From contig DASUFF010000044.1 of the NCBI GenBank assembly GCA_036274695.1, positions 10,879 to 74,878 on the forward strand: a stretch of 64,000 nucleotides of DNA. Reading direction: 5' to 3'. A program made the position numbers and the translations under genes. The stretch comes from DASUFF01 sp036274695. GTDB lineage: Bacteria > UBA10199 > JACPAL01 > GCA-016699445. The notes beneath the pieces are model-generated. The model had not been told where the DNA came from. It worked only from the letters and a program-made list of their open reading frames with translations, and searched no databases. Shown here in pieces: positions 33,645-43,045 of this stretch. Position 1 is the first letter of the stretch, and every line of letters starts with the position of its first letter.

Positions 33645-34532
33645 TTACTTTAAGGATTTTTTCTTGCGCAACGGGGCGTAATCCTCTCTTACACTGGGAG
33701 GAGGCTCCTGCGAGACGTCCTTTAAATTCCTTCCCGTCCAATAGATCAGGACCAAGAACAGCTGGTAAAAATAGAAGATCCAGACGGCCCCCAAGATGAG
33801 AGAGGCCAGCGAGCCGTAGACGACATTATATTGCGAGACGCTTCGGGCGGTTAAGGCCTTGAAGCCCCACTGGCCCAGCGTGAGGGCGCCCGAGAACATG
33901 ACGCCGCCCACGGCGGCACGGCGGATAGGGATGCGCCGCGTGGGCAGAACGAGCATGACGATCAGGAACATGAGAAACGAGAGCAAGAGGAAGGCGCCCT
34001 TCGAAGCGAAGATGCCCGGGATGTCGAACCCGAAATAGCCCAGCGACTTCCTCAAGCCCCCGAGCAGGAGCGGCGTCAGGAGTACGAGCATGCCGGCGGT
34101 GACCCAAATGAGAAAGAAAAGACGACGCAGGAAATAGTTTCTCCGCCTATCCATCTTGAGCAGGTCGTTCACGAAATGCTCGAGGTTGAGATAGAGCAGG
34201 CGGGAGGAGAACAAGAGCGTCACCAATCCGAACCATCCGAAGGTCCTGCGTTTGGCGAAGAGCGAACCGATCGTTTTTAGAAGAACCGGGTTTTGGAGCG
34301 GAAAGAACTGCTCCATCAGGCGGACGGTTTCCCTGACCAAGACGTCCTGGGGCACGAGGTGACCGAGCAGCGTGACCAACACCAAGACCAGGGGGACGAT
34401 GGAGATGATGGTGAAGAAGGAGAGGCTCGCCGACTTGTTGGTGAAATCCTTGCGGACGTAGGCGTCCCACCAGCCCTTGACGTGTTTCACGATCGTGACG
34501 GCGCGGGAGATCATGGGATGCGCCCGGCTCAT
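33645..34532 (-). CDS. YihY/UPF0761 family membrane protein
   Basis: 295 aa with about six membrane segments. DFTNKSASLSFFTIISIVPL near the N terminus, FGLFKVxxxR-type middle (LLYLNLEHFVNDLLKMDRRR) and YNVVYGSLASLILGAVWIFY near the C terminus are the YihY (formerly RNase BN) signature. Inner membrane; function in this family is unresolved. Confidence 0.9.
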   Translation of the reverse strand: MSRAHPMISRAVTIVKHVKGWWDAYVRKDFTNKSASLSFFTIISIVPLVLVLVTLLGHLVPQDVLVRETVRLMEQFFPLQNPVLLKTIGSLFAKRRTFGWFGLVTLLFSSRLLYLNLEHFVNDLLKMDRRRNYFLRRLFFLIWVTAGMLVLLTPLLLGGLRKSLGYFGFDIPGIFASKGAFLLLSFLMFLIVMLVLPTRRIPIRRAAVGGVMFSGALTLGQWGFKALTARSVSQYNVVYGSLASLILGAVWIFYFYQLFLVLIYWTGRNLKDVSQEPPPSVREDYAPLRKKKSLK

Positions 34533-34600
34533 AACATAGGAGCGAAGCGCGTGACAATGTCACGCGTGACAACGCCGGCGGGTTGGATCAGGATGCGTCC

Positions 34601-34951
34601 ATGTCGACGCGGCGCTTTTCGCGAATCGGTCTGGTCGTCGCCCTCGTCTATGCCGCGCTTGCCGTCGCGGCGTCGGGTTACGATCTCCTCAGGGCCCCCA
34701 GCGGGGGGTGGCTGGACCTGCGGGGGATCGAAACTTGTCTTGCGACATTGCCGGCCTGCTGGCTGGTCGACGCCGTCCTGCCGAAGATCGGGTTGCCGCG
34801 GCCGGATTTCTATCATCGGTTGGAGAGCCCCTACACGGTGGTCGCCGTGGCTTTCTCCGTCCTTTCCTGTGCGGCCGCGCTTTATTTCCTGACGGCGTGG
34901 ATCGAAAGCCGGATTCGAAAAAGGAAATCGAAAAGGGGAAAGTCTCAGTGA
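34601..34951 (+). CDS. Small membrane protein
   Basis: 116 aa from the ATG at 34601 (AGG 8 bases upstream). Two to three hydrophobic segments (about 9-27, 42-58, 81-100), a basic C terminus. The end overlaps the LapA-like gene by 7 bases. No family recognised. Confidence 0.55.
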   Translation: MSTRRFSRIGLVVALVYAALAVAASGYDLLRAPSGGWLDLRGIETCLATLPACWLVDAVLPKIGLPRPDFYHRLESPYTVVAVAFSVLSCAAALYFLTAWIESRIRKRKSKRGKSQ

Positions 34952-35217
34952 AGTGTTGGTGGAGAGACGCCTTCGGAGTTCGTATCCTCTTTATCGTCCG
35001 AAGGATCTTTTCCCGATCCGAAGCTCCATCCGATCAGGAGAGAGGCGACGGCGCCCACCAGCATCGAAACCAGGATCAGCACAAGCTTGGGTACCGCCAG
35101 GAAGGACCAGAAGAGGAAACGGATTCGCGTCGGCTCCACGTTTTGAAGGACGACGGTGACGACCAGAACCACGGCCAGGGTCCAGAGGATGAATTTGGGG
35201 CGTTTCCAGAAACTCAT
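34945..35217 (-). CDS. LapA/DUF1049-like membrane protein
   Basis: 90 aa. Two membrane helices (about 10-27 and 41-64) around the QNVEPTRIRFLFWSF segment characteristic of the LapA domain (lipopolysaccharide assembly protein A). The acidic C-terminal tail is cytoplasmic. Six bases downstream of the 78-aa conserved gene, so cotranscribed. Confidence 0.8.
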   Translation of the reverse strand: MSFWKRPKFILWTLAVVLVVTVVLQNVEPTRIRFLFWSFLAVPKLVLILVSMLVGAVASLLIGWSFGSGKDPSDDKEDTNSEGVSPPTLH

Positions 35218-35223
35218 GGGTCC

Positions 35224-35460
35224 CTACTTTTTCTCCCAGCGGATCTCCAAATCGTCCTTCTCGCCGAGCGCGTTGCGTAAGAGCTCCACCAGCGCCTCGT
35301 CCGCGCCGTCGTCGGCCAGCATGTCGATGGTATCGGGCGTCAGGAAGTAATCGTCGTCGTTTTCCGACTCTTCCTCGAGGTGGTCGTTCAGGAACTGGAA
35401 CTGTTCTTCAGTGACCTGCCCGATCAGCCGATTGGAAGCCTTCTCGCGTAGTGTGATCAC
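35224..35460 (-). CDS. Conserved small acidic protein
   Basis: 78 aa. SNRLIGQVTEEQFQFLNDHL, then DDYFLTPDTIDMLADDGADE and LVELLRNALGEKDDLEIRW read like a small cytoplasmic protein I have seen conserved in proteobacteria, of unknown function. ATG start. Upstream of lapA-like. Confidence 0.65.
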   Translation of the reverse strand: MITLREKASNRLIGQVTEEQFQFLNDHLEEESENDDDYFLTPDTIDMLADDGADEALVELLRNALGEKDDLEIRWEKK

Positions 35461-35518
35461 GGTTCACCTTGTTTTAGGGATACCCCTTTATACCAGAGCT
35501 TTGGGACGAAGGCGACCA

Positions 35519-36919
35519 TTATCCCGCCATCTGACGGGAGACGCGGTAGGCCATCCAGCCGAGCAGGGCGGTGGCCAGCACCATGCCGGCTAAGGCGGCG
35601 CGTTTGCCCCACACCTCTTTCATCGACGGCGGGGGCGGCGGCGGGGCGGTGAGACGGCCGGGGCCTCCCAGGGACTCCGCTTTGCCGGCGATCGCCGCTC
35701 CGCGCGGGAAGCCGGCGCCTTCCTGGAGCTTGAGCAAGGCGTTTTCATCGAAGCGGGCCTTGCGGGCCGTCGCGCTTCCGTAGGCGAGCGTATAGGGCCC
35801 GTTGCCCTCGGCGACGAAGACGACTTTTTCCGGCACCCATCCGGCCCTCATTTGGGGCGCGGCGTCGCCGAATCCGGCGGAGTCGTCCTTGGCCTCCAGG
35901 TACCAGTAGCGTTGCGGCGTGCGCTCGTAGGCGCTGCTCGGGGTGAGGACGCCGGTGGAAACCTCGCGGCCGGACTGTTTCAGGCGGTAGATCAATCCCG
36001 AAAATTGCCAGGTCTTCGCGTCTTCGGGGCGGTTGTTGGAGGAGATCTCCGCGTTGATCGCGCGGTTGCCCTCGGGCAGGACGATCTCCAACCGGTCCAC
36101 GGGCAGGGGGGCTCCCAGGTCGAAGGAGGTGACCTTGGGCGAGTTCGAGAAGCCTTTGACGGTCGTCCACTCGCGCTCCGCGGCCTTCTTGCCGGTGACG
36201 TAGGAAACGCTCGCCGAATCGAGGGAGAGGTTCGGGGCGATGCGCTCGGCGTCCTCGAGTTTCAGCCTCAAGTAGGCCGCCTTCGTCGGGGAAAAATCGA
36301 GCCGGTTCTTCAAAGTCATCCCGCCGCCTTCCTTCGGGGAGAGCTGGGCGATCAGGCCGTCGCCGTCGATCATCCGCCAGGTCTTCAGGTCGTCGCTCGC
36401 CTCGAGCGTCACGGGGAGGAGGAAGGTCTCGTCCATGCCGCTCCAGTTGACGGTGAGCGAACGCATCTCCCCGGAGACCTCGGAGGCCGGCAGGAGGTAG
36501 GCGACGATCTTTTTCTTTTGCTCCCCGTCTCCCTGGGTCTTGAGGTTCACTTCCGAGTCGGTGCCGCCTTGGCGGATCATCACCGAGAGGGCGTCCGGGC
36601 TTTGGTTCACGCCTTCGCGCACGGGAAAGACGGACAATCCCTGCTGGGCGGTCATTTCCTCCTCGGTGGCCCCGCCGGCCGCCAAGACGTGCGGCACGAC
36701 GTTGCCCTCGGCGTTGAAGACGCGCAGGTCGCCGCGATCGTTGCGCAGGAGGTCTTTGTAAACGTCCTTGGGCAGCGGGGCTTCGTAGACGGAGGATTGT
36801 CCGTCGGTGTCCAGGACGACGCCGTAGGCGAAGTCGTTGGGTTTGAGCGCCCCGTCCGCCATCGCCGAAGCGGAAACGAGGGCGAAAACGCCGATCAGGC
36901 TTAAAGAAAAAATTTTCAC
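35519..36919 (-). CDS. DUF3999 family secreted/membrane-anchored protein
   Basis: 466 aa from a GTG start whose bases overlap the stop of the DUF2339 gene (GTGA). Signal peptide KIFSLSLIGVFALVSASAMA; conserved DUF3999 blocks (KPNDFAYGVVLDTDG, LPLTVNWSG-type, DRLEIVLPEGNRAINAEI, STGVLTPSSAYERTPQRYWY) and a C-terminal membrane helix (about 440-460). DUF3999 and DUF2339 genes are regularly paired, suggesting a joint envelope function that is still undefined. Confidence 0.85.
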   Translation of the reverse strand: MKIFSLSLIGVFALVSASAMADGALKPNDFAYGVVLDTDGQSSVYEAPLPKDVYKDLLRNDRGDLRVFNAEGNVVPHVLAAGGATEEEMTAQQGLSVFPVREGVNQSPDALSVMIRQGGTDSEVNLKTQGDGEQKKKIVAYLLPASEVSGEMRSLTVNWSGMDETFLLPVTLEASDDLKTWRMIDGDGLIAQLSPKEGGGMTLKNRLDFSPTKAAYLRLKLEDAERIAPNLSLDSASVSYVTGKKAAEREWTTVKGFSNSPKVTSFDLGAPLPVDRLEIVLPEGNRAINAEISSNNRPEDAKTWQFSGLIYRLKQSGREVSTGVLTPSSAYERTPQRYWYLEAKDDSAGFGDAAPQMRAGWVPEKVVFVAEGNGPYTLAYGSATARKARFDENALLKLQEGAGFPRGAAIAGKAESLGGPGRLTAPPPPPPSMKEVWGKRAALAGMVLATALLGWMAYRVSRQMAG

Positions 36920-39609
36920 GCCACGGCCTCCTTCTTGGTTTTGGGCGGGAGCGGGGAGAAGTAACCGATGAGCAGGATCATCAAGCCGGCGCCGACGAAC
37001 GACACCACGCGGGCGATGGTCTGCGTCTTCGACAGATCCACGAAGAGGAGCTTCAAGACCGTCAGTCCCAGCAGGCTCGCGCCCACCATCCACGCGCCGC
37101 GGAGTTTTTTGCGCGTGCCGATCACCATCACCGTCATCGCCAGAACGGTCCAGTAGATCGTGAGCGAGGTCTGGAAGAGGAGCGAGTTGTAGAGGTCGTT
37201 GAAATAATACGGCACGCCCATCCAGTGCGAGACGGAGCGGGCGAGCAGGACGTTGATCCAGACGAAGACCGTGAGGCCGAGCGCGAAGTACAAAAGCTTC
37301 TTGATCGGCCAGTTCACCGCGCGGATCCAGGCCACCGCCGCCAGGAAGAAGAAGCCCTGCAGGAGCTCCAGGGGGTTGAAGACGGGCACGTAGGAAAGGA
37401 GCCGGTGGTCCGCCGTCAGGTCGAGCGACCGGAAGACCCAGATCCAGAGGAAGAAGACGATGGGCGTCAGCCCCCACGCCAGATAGCCTTTTTCATGCGC
37501 CTTGAGCGGCCAGCGGATCTTGTCGCGGAAGAAGACGACGACGGCCGTCGCCAGCACGCCCCAGAAATTTCCGATGACGCTGGACCACGTCCGTCCGGTT
37601 TCCCAGGCGGCTTCATCCGGATTGTCGGCGTCGAAGAAGACGTCCTGGAAGCCGAAGTTGAACGAGCGCACGGATTGGAAGGACGCGACGGTGACCAGCA
37701 GGAAGAGGCCGCCGGCATGGAGCAGCGTCCGGTAGAAGGAAAGGGCGCCGCCGACGGGGGGCGTCGCTTGATCCAGCCGTTTCAGGAACCAGAAGTGGAC
37801 GGCGAATCCCAGAAGCCACACGAGCCAGCCGAAGCGCGCGAACGGGAGATAATCACCCTCGAAGGCGTAGAAGGAAAAGTAAAAACCCAAGACGGGCAGG
37901 AGCAGATACACCGGCCACCGCAGGGCCTTCCAAGACAGGAGCCCCCGAAGCGTTTCGAAAATGGCGAGCGAACCGATGATGAAAAGCATTTGCGCGTTCG
38001 TCGTGAAGGGCTCGAGATGGCGCGCGTCCATCTGGTCGCCCAACTCCCACACGCCGCCGTAGAACCACCAGCCGAGCCCCCACACATACAAGATCAGGGC
38101 GATGGCCTTCTCTTCGGGCCGGATGCGATCCTCGTGGCGCGTCAGCCAGTAGGAGCCGAAGAGGGAGGCGAGACTGACGAAAAGGGCGCCGACGAAATAC
38201 GGATTGATCAGGATCGGTCCCCGGGCCGCCAGATCGCCGACGAAGGGCTTGTAGGCGAAACCGGCAGCGAAGAGCACGAGGGCGCCGAAGAGCCGCGGCA
38301 GGTAGCGGCTCTGGCGGACGCCGATCCACACCAGGGCCGCGCCTTCCAGCGCCCACGACAGACAGGTCCAGTGGTGGGTCATCCGGAGCGGGATGGTGAG
38401 CGTGATGAAGACGACGCCGATGGCGAGCATCGCCTCCATGAGCATCTTGTAAACCGCCGGGGCCTTCTTCTGCAGCACGAAGGTGAGCGCCATGTAGTAG
38501 ACGGCCAGCGCCAGCGAGCTCCACGCCAGCCCGTGCGGGATGTTTTTGACCAGGGACATCTGCAGCCCGAAGGCGACGATGGGCGTGCCGAAGACGAGCG
38601 TCGTGTCGACGAAACCTTTCAGTCGGTCGCCCACGCGCGAGGCGAAAAGGATCGGGATGATCGAGTACAGCAGGAAGAAGGCGATCAAGAAAGGCTCGGT
38701 CGTCGCAAAGAATTCGGGCGTGTAATACTTGGCGCCCCAGCTCAAGCCGATCGTGAACGTGAAGAAGAAGCCCAAGAGATTGAGCGCCCTCCAGGCCCGG
38801 AACCAGGCGATGCCCAAGATCCCCAAGTTCAAGACCAGGAAATAGCTGAAGAGGGCGACGTGGCTCCCTCCGCCCGTGGAAGTCAAAACGGGCGCGAGGA
38901 ATCCGCCGCAGATGCCGATGACCGCCATGGACTGCGCGCGGAGGGCGACGGCGATGAGCGAGGAGAAGACCACCACCGCCAGCAGAAGGCCGAAGGCGAG
39001 TCCGGACGGGAGCAACTTGTAGAGCCGGAAGGCGGCGAAGATGTTGAGATAGAGGATGCCGATGCCCCCGCCTAAGAGGCTTAAGGCGTAGCCCGGACGC
39101 TTGGCGCGCAAACGCCAGCCGAAAAAGATCAAGGCCAGTGCGCCCAAGGCGACGGCGGCGAGGCGCAACTGGATCGGGATCATTCCGTTGTCGATGGCGA
39201 GCTTCAAAAGAAACGTGATGCCCAGAAAGAGGACGATCAAGCCGATGCGGACGACCAGGTTCCCGCCGGTAAAGAAACCGCGGATCGCCTCGACCACCGG
39301 GTTCGGCGGCGACGGCGGGCGCGGTGCCGGCGGGGGCGGGGGCGTTCTTTTGACCGGCTCACGGACTTCCCGCGGTATATAAGGAGGCGGCTGAGTCGGG
39401 GTCGCCGTGGGAGCCGCCGGCGGCGGGGAAACGGTGCGTGGCGGAGGCGCCGCCGGGACCGGGGTCTCTTTGGGGAGAGGGCTGACGCCCCCCGCCTCCA
39501 AATCCGAGATTCTCCGGGAAAGTTTCTTGATCTGATCCGAGAGGCTGCTTAAGCGGACGAGGCAATAGATGAGGGCGATGACCCCCAGGAAACCGAAAAA
39601 GTATCCCAT
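36916..39609 (-). CDS. DUF2339 family multi-pass membrane protein
   Basis: 897 aa. N-terminal membrane anchor and short coiled coil (QIKKLSRRISDLEAGG), a Pro-rich linker (about 50-100), then some 20-25 membrane segments beginning VRIGLIVLFLGITFLLKLAI (about 121-140), the typical DUF2339 start. Conserved motifs include LSLLGGGIGILYLNIFAAFR and SWALEGAALVWIGVRQ. Inner membrane. Translationally coupled to the DUF3999 gene. Function unknown. Confidence 0.9.
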   Translation of the reverse strand: MGYFFGFLGVIALIYCLVRLSSLSDQIKKLSRRISDLEAGGVSPLPKETPVPAAPPPRTVSPPPAAPTATPTQPPPYIPREVREPVKRTPPPPPAPRPPSPPNPVVEAIRGFFTGGNLVVRIGLIVLFLGITFLLKLAIDNGMIPIQLRLAAVALGALALIFFGWRLRAKRPGYALSLLGGGIGILYLNIFAAFRLYKLLPSGLAFGLLLAVVVFSSLIAVALRAQSMAVIGICGGFLAPVLTSTGGGSHVALFSYFLVLNLGILGIAWFRAWRALNLLGFFFTFTIGLSWGAKYYTPEFFATTEPFLIAFFLLYSIIPILFASRVGDRLKGFVDTTLVFGTPIVAFGLQMSLVKNIPHGLAWSSLALAVYYMALTFVLQKKAPAVYKMLMEAMLAIGVVFITLTIPLRMTHHWTCLSWALEGAALVWIGVRQSRYLPRLFGALVLFAAGFAYKPFVGDLAARGPILINPYFVGALFVSLASLFGSYWLTRHEDRIRPEEKAIALILYVWGLGWWFYGGVWELGDQMDARHLEPFTTNAQMLFIIGSLAIFETLRGLLSWKALRWPVYLLLPVLGFYFSFYAFEGDYLPFARFGWLVWLLGFAVHFWFLKRLDQATPPVGGALSFYRTLLHAGGLFLLVTVASFQSVRSFNFGFQDVFFDADNPDEAAWETGRTWSSVIGNFWGVLATAVVVFFRDKIRWPLKAHEKGYLAWGLTPIVFFLWIWVFRSLDLTADHRLLSYVPVFNPLELLQGFFFLAAVAWIRAVNWPIKKLLYFALGLTVFVWINVLLARSVSHWMGVPYYFNDLYNSLLFQTSLTIYWTVLAMTVMVIGTRKKLRGAWMVGASLLGLTVLKLLFVDLSKTQTIARVVSFVGAGLMILLIGYFSPLPPKTKKEAVA

Positions 39610-39663
39610 AAGTGACCGAAATTCTTATCACATTTCCGGTAAGACGCGAAGATTTGTTTTTAA

Positions 39664-41142
39664 TTAAGGGAGGATCTTTTCGCAGACGGTCTTGCTCAGC
39701 AGGCGCGGCCCTTCCCGGCGAGTAAGCAGTTCGTTCCGCTCGTCATCGGCCACCGTCGGCAGATCCCGGCGGGGCGGGGGCTCCGGCATCTTCGGGGACC
39801 TAAGGAATTGATACAGATACTCCGGACCTCCGGCCTTGAACCCTAAGCTGGACACCCGATAGCCGCCGAAGGGCTGGCAGGCCACCAAGGCCCCGGTGAT
39901 CTTGCGGTTGATATAAAGGTTGCCGACCTCGAAGTTCTTGCGGGCTTTCTGAATGGCCTCCGGGTTGCGTGAGAAGAGGCCGCCGGTGAGATCGTAGGGG
40001 ACGCCGTTGGCGATCTCGAGGGCGTGCGAGAGGTCGCGGGCACGGATCAAGGCGACGACGGGTCCGAAAATCTCCTCGCGGGCGATGCGGGCGTCGGGCG
40101 AGACGTCCTCGAAGACCGTCGGGGGCACGAAGCCGGCTTCTCTCGGCGCCGTTCCCTGAACCGTCAGTCTTCCTTCCTTCATACCGATCTCGATGTAGCG
40201 CCGGCACTTCGCCTCCGCCTCCGCGTCGATGACCGGCCCCATGAAATTCGCCGGATCACGCGGATCGCCGAGCGAAATGTTGGAAACCACGTCGGCGAAG
40301 CGGTTTTTGAATTCCTCATAGACTCCCGGAAGCGGGAGGATGCGCGAGCACGCCGAGCATTTCTGGCCTTGGAATCCGAAGGCGGAAAGCACCGCCCCTT
40401 CCACGGCGCGGTCCAAGTCCGCGGAGTCGTCGATGAGGATGGCGTTCTTGCCGCCCATCTCGGCGATGGTCCGCTTTTTCCGGGAAGCGATCGCCAGGCC
40501 GACCTCTTTGGAGCCCGTGAAACAGACCAGATCGATCTCGGGAGAGCGGACGAGGGCGTCGCCGACCGTTTTCCCGGGGCCGGGGAGGCATTGGACGGCG
40601 TTTTCGGGGAAGCCGGCTTCGAGAAGGATTTCGAAAAGGCGGGAGGCGATCACCGGCGATTGTTCTGCGGGTTTCATCAGGACGGTGTTGCCCGTGACCA
40701 GGGCGGCGGCGGTCATTCCCGTGAGGATCGCCAGCGGAAAATTCCAAGGCGCGATCACCGCGGCGACGCCCGCAGGCGTCATCAATCCTTCTTTGGAGAT
40801 TCGAAGCGCCTCTCGGGCGTAGTATTCCAGAAAGTCGACGGCCTCACAGACGTCGGCGTCGGCCTCCTTCCAGTTCTTGCGGACCTCCAAAAGGACGAGG
40901 GCGGTCAATTCGGGGCGGCATTTCCGCAGGAGGCCGGCGGTCGCAAGCAGAAGGGTGGCGCGGTCCGCGACGGGAACGCGGCTCCATGCGGGCGCCGCCT
41001 TCCGCGCGCGGGAGACGGCCTGAACGGCGTCCTCGACGGATGAGTCTCTAAGATTCTTTTTTCGTTTAGGAAAATCCGGTTCGGCCGCGGAGACCGCCGC
41101 CGCGTTGAAGTCAGCCGACGTTTCGTTCCGGAACGGAGTCAT
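39664..41142 (-). CDS. 1-pyrroline-5-carboxylate dehydrogenase (L-glutamate gamma-semialdehyde dehydrogenase)
   Basis: 492 aa aldehyde dehydrogenase. Catalytic Glu228 in IAEMGGKNAILID and nucleophile Cys262 in GFQGQKCSACSR; this ...FQGQKCSACSR context is that of P5CDH (RocA/PutA C-terminal) rather than generic ALDH. NAD site APWNFPL (131-137), FTGSKEVG (208-215). It oxidises glutamate semialdehyde from proline or ornithine to glutamate. No proline dehydrogenase domain or gene is in view. Succinylglutamate semialdehyde dehydrogenase (AstD) is a less likely alternative, but of interest given the distant astA-like gene. Start codon region overlaps the DedA gene by 32 bases. Confidence 0.85.
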   Translation of the reverse strand: MTPFRNETSADFNAAAVSAAEPDFPKRKKNLRDSSVEDAVQAVSRARKAAPAWSRVPVADRATLLLATAGLLRKCRPELTALVLLEVRKNWKEADADVCEAVDFLEYYAREALRISKEGLMTPAGVAAVIAPWNFPLAILTGMTAAALVTGNTVLMKPAEQSPVIASRLFEILLEAGFPENAVQCLPGPGKTVGDALVRSPEIDLVCFTGSKEVGLAIASRKKRTIAEMGGKNAILIDDSADLDRAVEGAVLSAFGFQGQKCSACSRILPLPGVYEEFKNRFADVVSNISLGDPRDPANFMGPVIDAEAEAKCRRYIEIGMKEGRLTVQGTAPREAGFVPPTVFEDVSPDARIAREEIFGPVVALIRARDLSHALEIANGVPYDLTGGLFSRNPEAIQKARKNFEVGNLYINRKITGALVACQPFGGYRVSSLGFKAGGPEYLYQFLRSPKMPEPPPRRDLPTVADDERNELLTRREGPRLLSKTVCEKILP

Positions 41143-41797
41143 GCGCCTTCCGTTTCTTGAAATACCCGGAGACCACGCGGATCAGGAACGGAATCATGGA
41201 GACGAAAATAATGCCGGCCACCACGATGTCGAAGTGCCGCTTGACGAACGGAATGTTACCGAAAAAGTAGCCGGCCAGCAAGCACGCCCCCACCCACAAC
41301 AGTCCTCCGGCGACGTTGAAGGCCGTGAAACGCCCGAACGGCATCCCGCCGGCGCCGGCGACGAAGGGCGCGAAGGTGCGGACGATCGGAAGGAAGCGGG
41401 TGATGACGACCGTTTTCCCCCCGTGCCGATCGTAGAAGCGCTGCGTTTCCTCCAAATGCCTTTTGTTCAGCCAGCGCCGCTCCCCGCGGAACACTTTGGG
41501 CCCCAGATGGCGGCCGACGGCGTAGTTGAGCGTGTTGCCGAGGACGGCCGCCGTCGAAAGAAGCGCGATCAGAGTGGACATGCGAAGCGGCGATCCTTCC
41601 GTCGCTGCGATGGCGCCGAGCGCGAAGAGAAGCGAATCGCCGGGAAGAAAAGGCGTCACGACCAAACCGGTTTCGCAGAAGATGACGGCGAAGAGAACCG
41701 CATGGATCCAGGGTCCGAGCGATGCGATCCATTGATTCAGATGCGCGTCAAGATGGAGGACGATGTCGAAAATTTCCGTCATGCGGTTGCGATTCAT
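41111..41797 (-). CDS. DedA-family membrane protein
   Basis: 228 aa from the ATG at 41797; later ATG at 41782 also possible. DedA signature: FCETGLVVTPFLPGDSLLFA (about 35-54), GRHLGPKVF and RFLPIVRTFAPFVAGAGGMP (about 124-143), with the acidic and Arg residues needed for undecaprenyl-phosphate or phospholipid transport in this family. Four or more membrane segments. Inner membrane. Confidence 0.9.
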   Translation of the reverse strand: MNRNRMTEIFDIVLHLDAHLNQWIASLGPWIHAVLFAVIFCETGLVVTPFLPGDSLLFALGAIAATEGSPLRMSTLIALLSTAAVLGNTLNYAVGRHLGPKVFRGERRWLNKRHLEETQRFYDRHGGKTVVITRFLPIVRTFAPFVAGAGGMPFGRFTAFNVAGGLLWVGACLLAGYFFGNIPFVKRHFDIVVAGIIFVSMIPFLIRVVSGYFKKRKAHDSVPERNVG

Positions 41798-41830
41798 CTC
41801 CGTTTCTCTGCGAAAAAGCGAGGGTTTTCG

Positions 41831-41860
41831 TTGACAATTTCGTGTCGGAAATGGTTTTAT
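41831..41860 (+). promoter_or_regulatory. Sigma-70-type promoter for the deoxyhypusine synthase-like gene
   Basis: TTGACA (41831-41836), 18-base spacer, TTTTAT (41855-41860), followed 15 bases later by the ATG. The -10 is weak (4 of 6). Confidence 0.4.
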
Positions 41861-41875
41861 GAGAAAAATTTCCGC

Positions 41876-42970
41876 ATGAAAAAAAATCCGACGCAAGTTT
41901 ACCAGGTTGAAGTCACCGATCCCGCGAAGAAACGCGAGAAGAAGGAAATGCTTTCCGAGACGGTGAAGCCTGTCGATCTCGAGAAGACGAAAACCATCGC
42001 CGACCTGGTGGATTCCTTCAAGGACATGTCCATCCAGGCGCGCCGCATCGGGCGCTGCGCGGAAGTTTTGGACAACATGCTGACCGATCCCGAGCGTCCC
42101 ACCGTTTTTCTCGGCATGGCCGGTCCTCTCGTGGCCGCGGGTCTGCGTAAAACGATCCGCGACATGATCCTCTCAGGCATGGTGGACGTTCTCGTTTCCA
42201 CCGGCGCCATCCTTTATCAGGATTTTTATCAGGCACGCGGCTTTCAGCATTACAAGGGAACGCCGGACGCCGACGACGTGAAGCTGCGCGATCTCTACAT
42301 CGACCGGATCTACGACACCTACGTCGACGAAGAGAAATTCTGGGAGACGGATTGCTGGATCGGCCAGTTCACCGACACGCTCCCTCCGGGCGTTTATTCC
42401 TCGCGCCTGTTTCTGGAGAAGCTGGGTCAGACGGTGAAGGACGACGGTTCGATCCTGGGGGCGGCGGTCAAGATGGGCATCCCGATCTTTTCCCCGGCCA
42501 TCAACGACTCCTCCATCGGCATCGGCTTGACCGAGCATTATCACCGCTGCGTGAAGGAAGGACGCGAGGGCGTCATCATCAATTCGATCCGCGACAACTA
42601 CGAGCTTACCCAGTGCGTGGTGAAGTCCAAGAAGACGGCGGCCATCTATGTGGCCGGCGGCGTTCCCAAGAACTACATCAACGATTCCGTAGTGATGGGT
42701 TACATCTTCAATAAGGACACCGGGGGGCACACCTACGCCCTCCAGATCACCACCGACGTCCCTCACTGGGGGGGCTTGTCCGGCAGCACGTTGGACGAGG
42801 CGACCTCTTGGGGCAAGATCGGGACGAAGGCGAACAAGGCGATGGCCTTCGTCGAGCCGTCGGTGGCGCTGCCGCTTTTGGTCGGTTACGCCCTTCAGAA
42901 GAACCTCGCAAAATCCAGAAAACCTCTTCAATTTTCGTGGGATAACGACATCCTCACCAGCCTCAAATAG
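41876..42970 (+). CDS. Deoxyhypusine synthase-like protein
   Basis: 364 aa. FLGMAGPLVAAGLRKTIRDM, LVSTGAILYQD and the C-terminal LDEATSWGKIGTKANK match the deoxyhypusine synthase fold; Lys314 in SWGKI aligns with the catalytic Lys of the eukaryotic enzyme. The NAD/spermidine residues around INSIRDNYELTQ and HWGGLSGSTLDE are present. Bacteria lack eIF5A, and bacterial members are thought to act on polyamines (homospermidine synthase-like) or are uncharacterised, so a polyamine role is inferred. The long open frame before the ATG is a shadow of the DedA gene. Confidence 0.85.
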   Translation: MKKNPTQVYQVEVTDPAKKREKKEMLSETVKPVDLEKTKTIADLVDSFKDMSIQARRIGRCAEVLDNMLTDPERPTVFLGMAGPLVAAGLRKTIRDMILSGMVDVLVSTGAILYQDFYQARGFQHYKGTPDADDVKLRDLYIDRIYDTYVDEEKFWETDCWIGQFTDTLPPGVYSSRLFLEKLGQTVKDDGSILGAAVKMGIPIFSPAINDSSIGIGLTEHYHRCVKEGREGVIINSIRDNYELTQCVVKSKKTAAIYVAGGVPKNYINDSVVMGYIFNKDTGGHTYALQITTDVPHWGGLSGSTLDEATSWGKIGTKANKAMAFVEPSVALPLLVGYALQKNLAKSRKPLQFSWDNDILTSLK

Positions 42971-42990
42971 GGACGGGGCTACCCCCGTCC
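42971..42990 (+). terminator. Hairpin after the deoxyhypusine synthase-like gene
   Basis: GGACGGGG/CCCCGTCC, 8-bp stem with a 4-base loop, starting right after the stop codon. No T-tract follows, so it may stabilise the 3' end rather than terminate. Confidence 0.35.
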
Positions 42991-43045
42991 TCTGCACGGT
43001 CGTCTTGACACTTTCTTAACACTTCACGTAGGACCCCCTTCCACT

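Noticed and set aside
41105..41875. Long upstream extension of the deoxyhypusine synthase frame
   Set aside because: Antisense shadow of DedA; homology begins at the ATG 41876 and a sigma-70-type promoter lies just before it.
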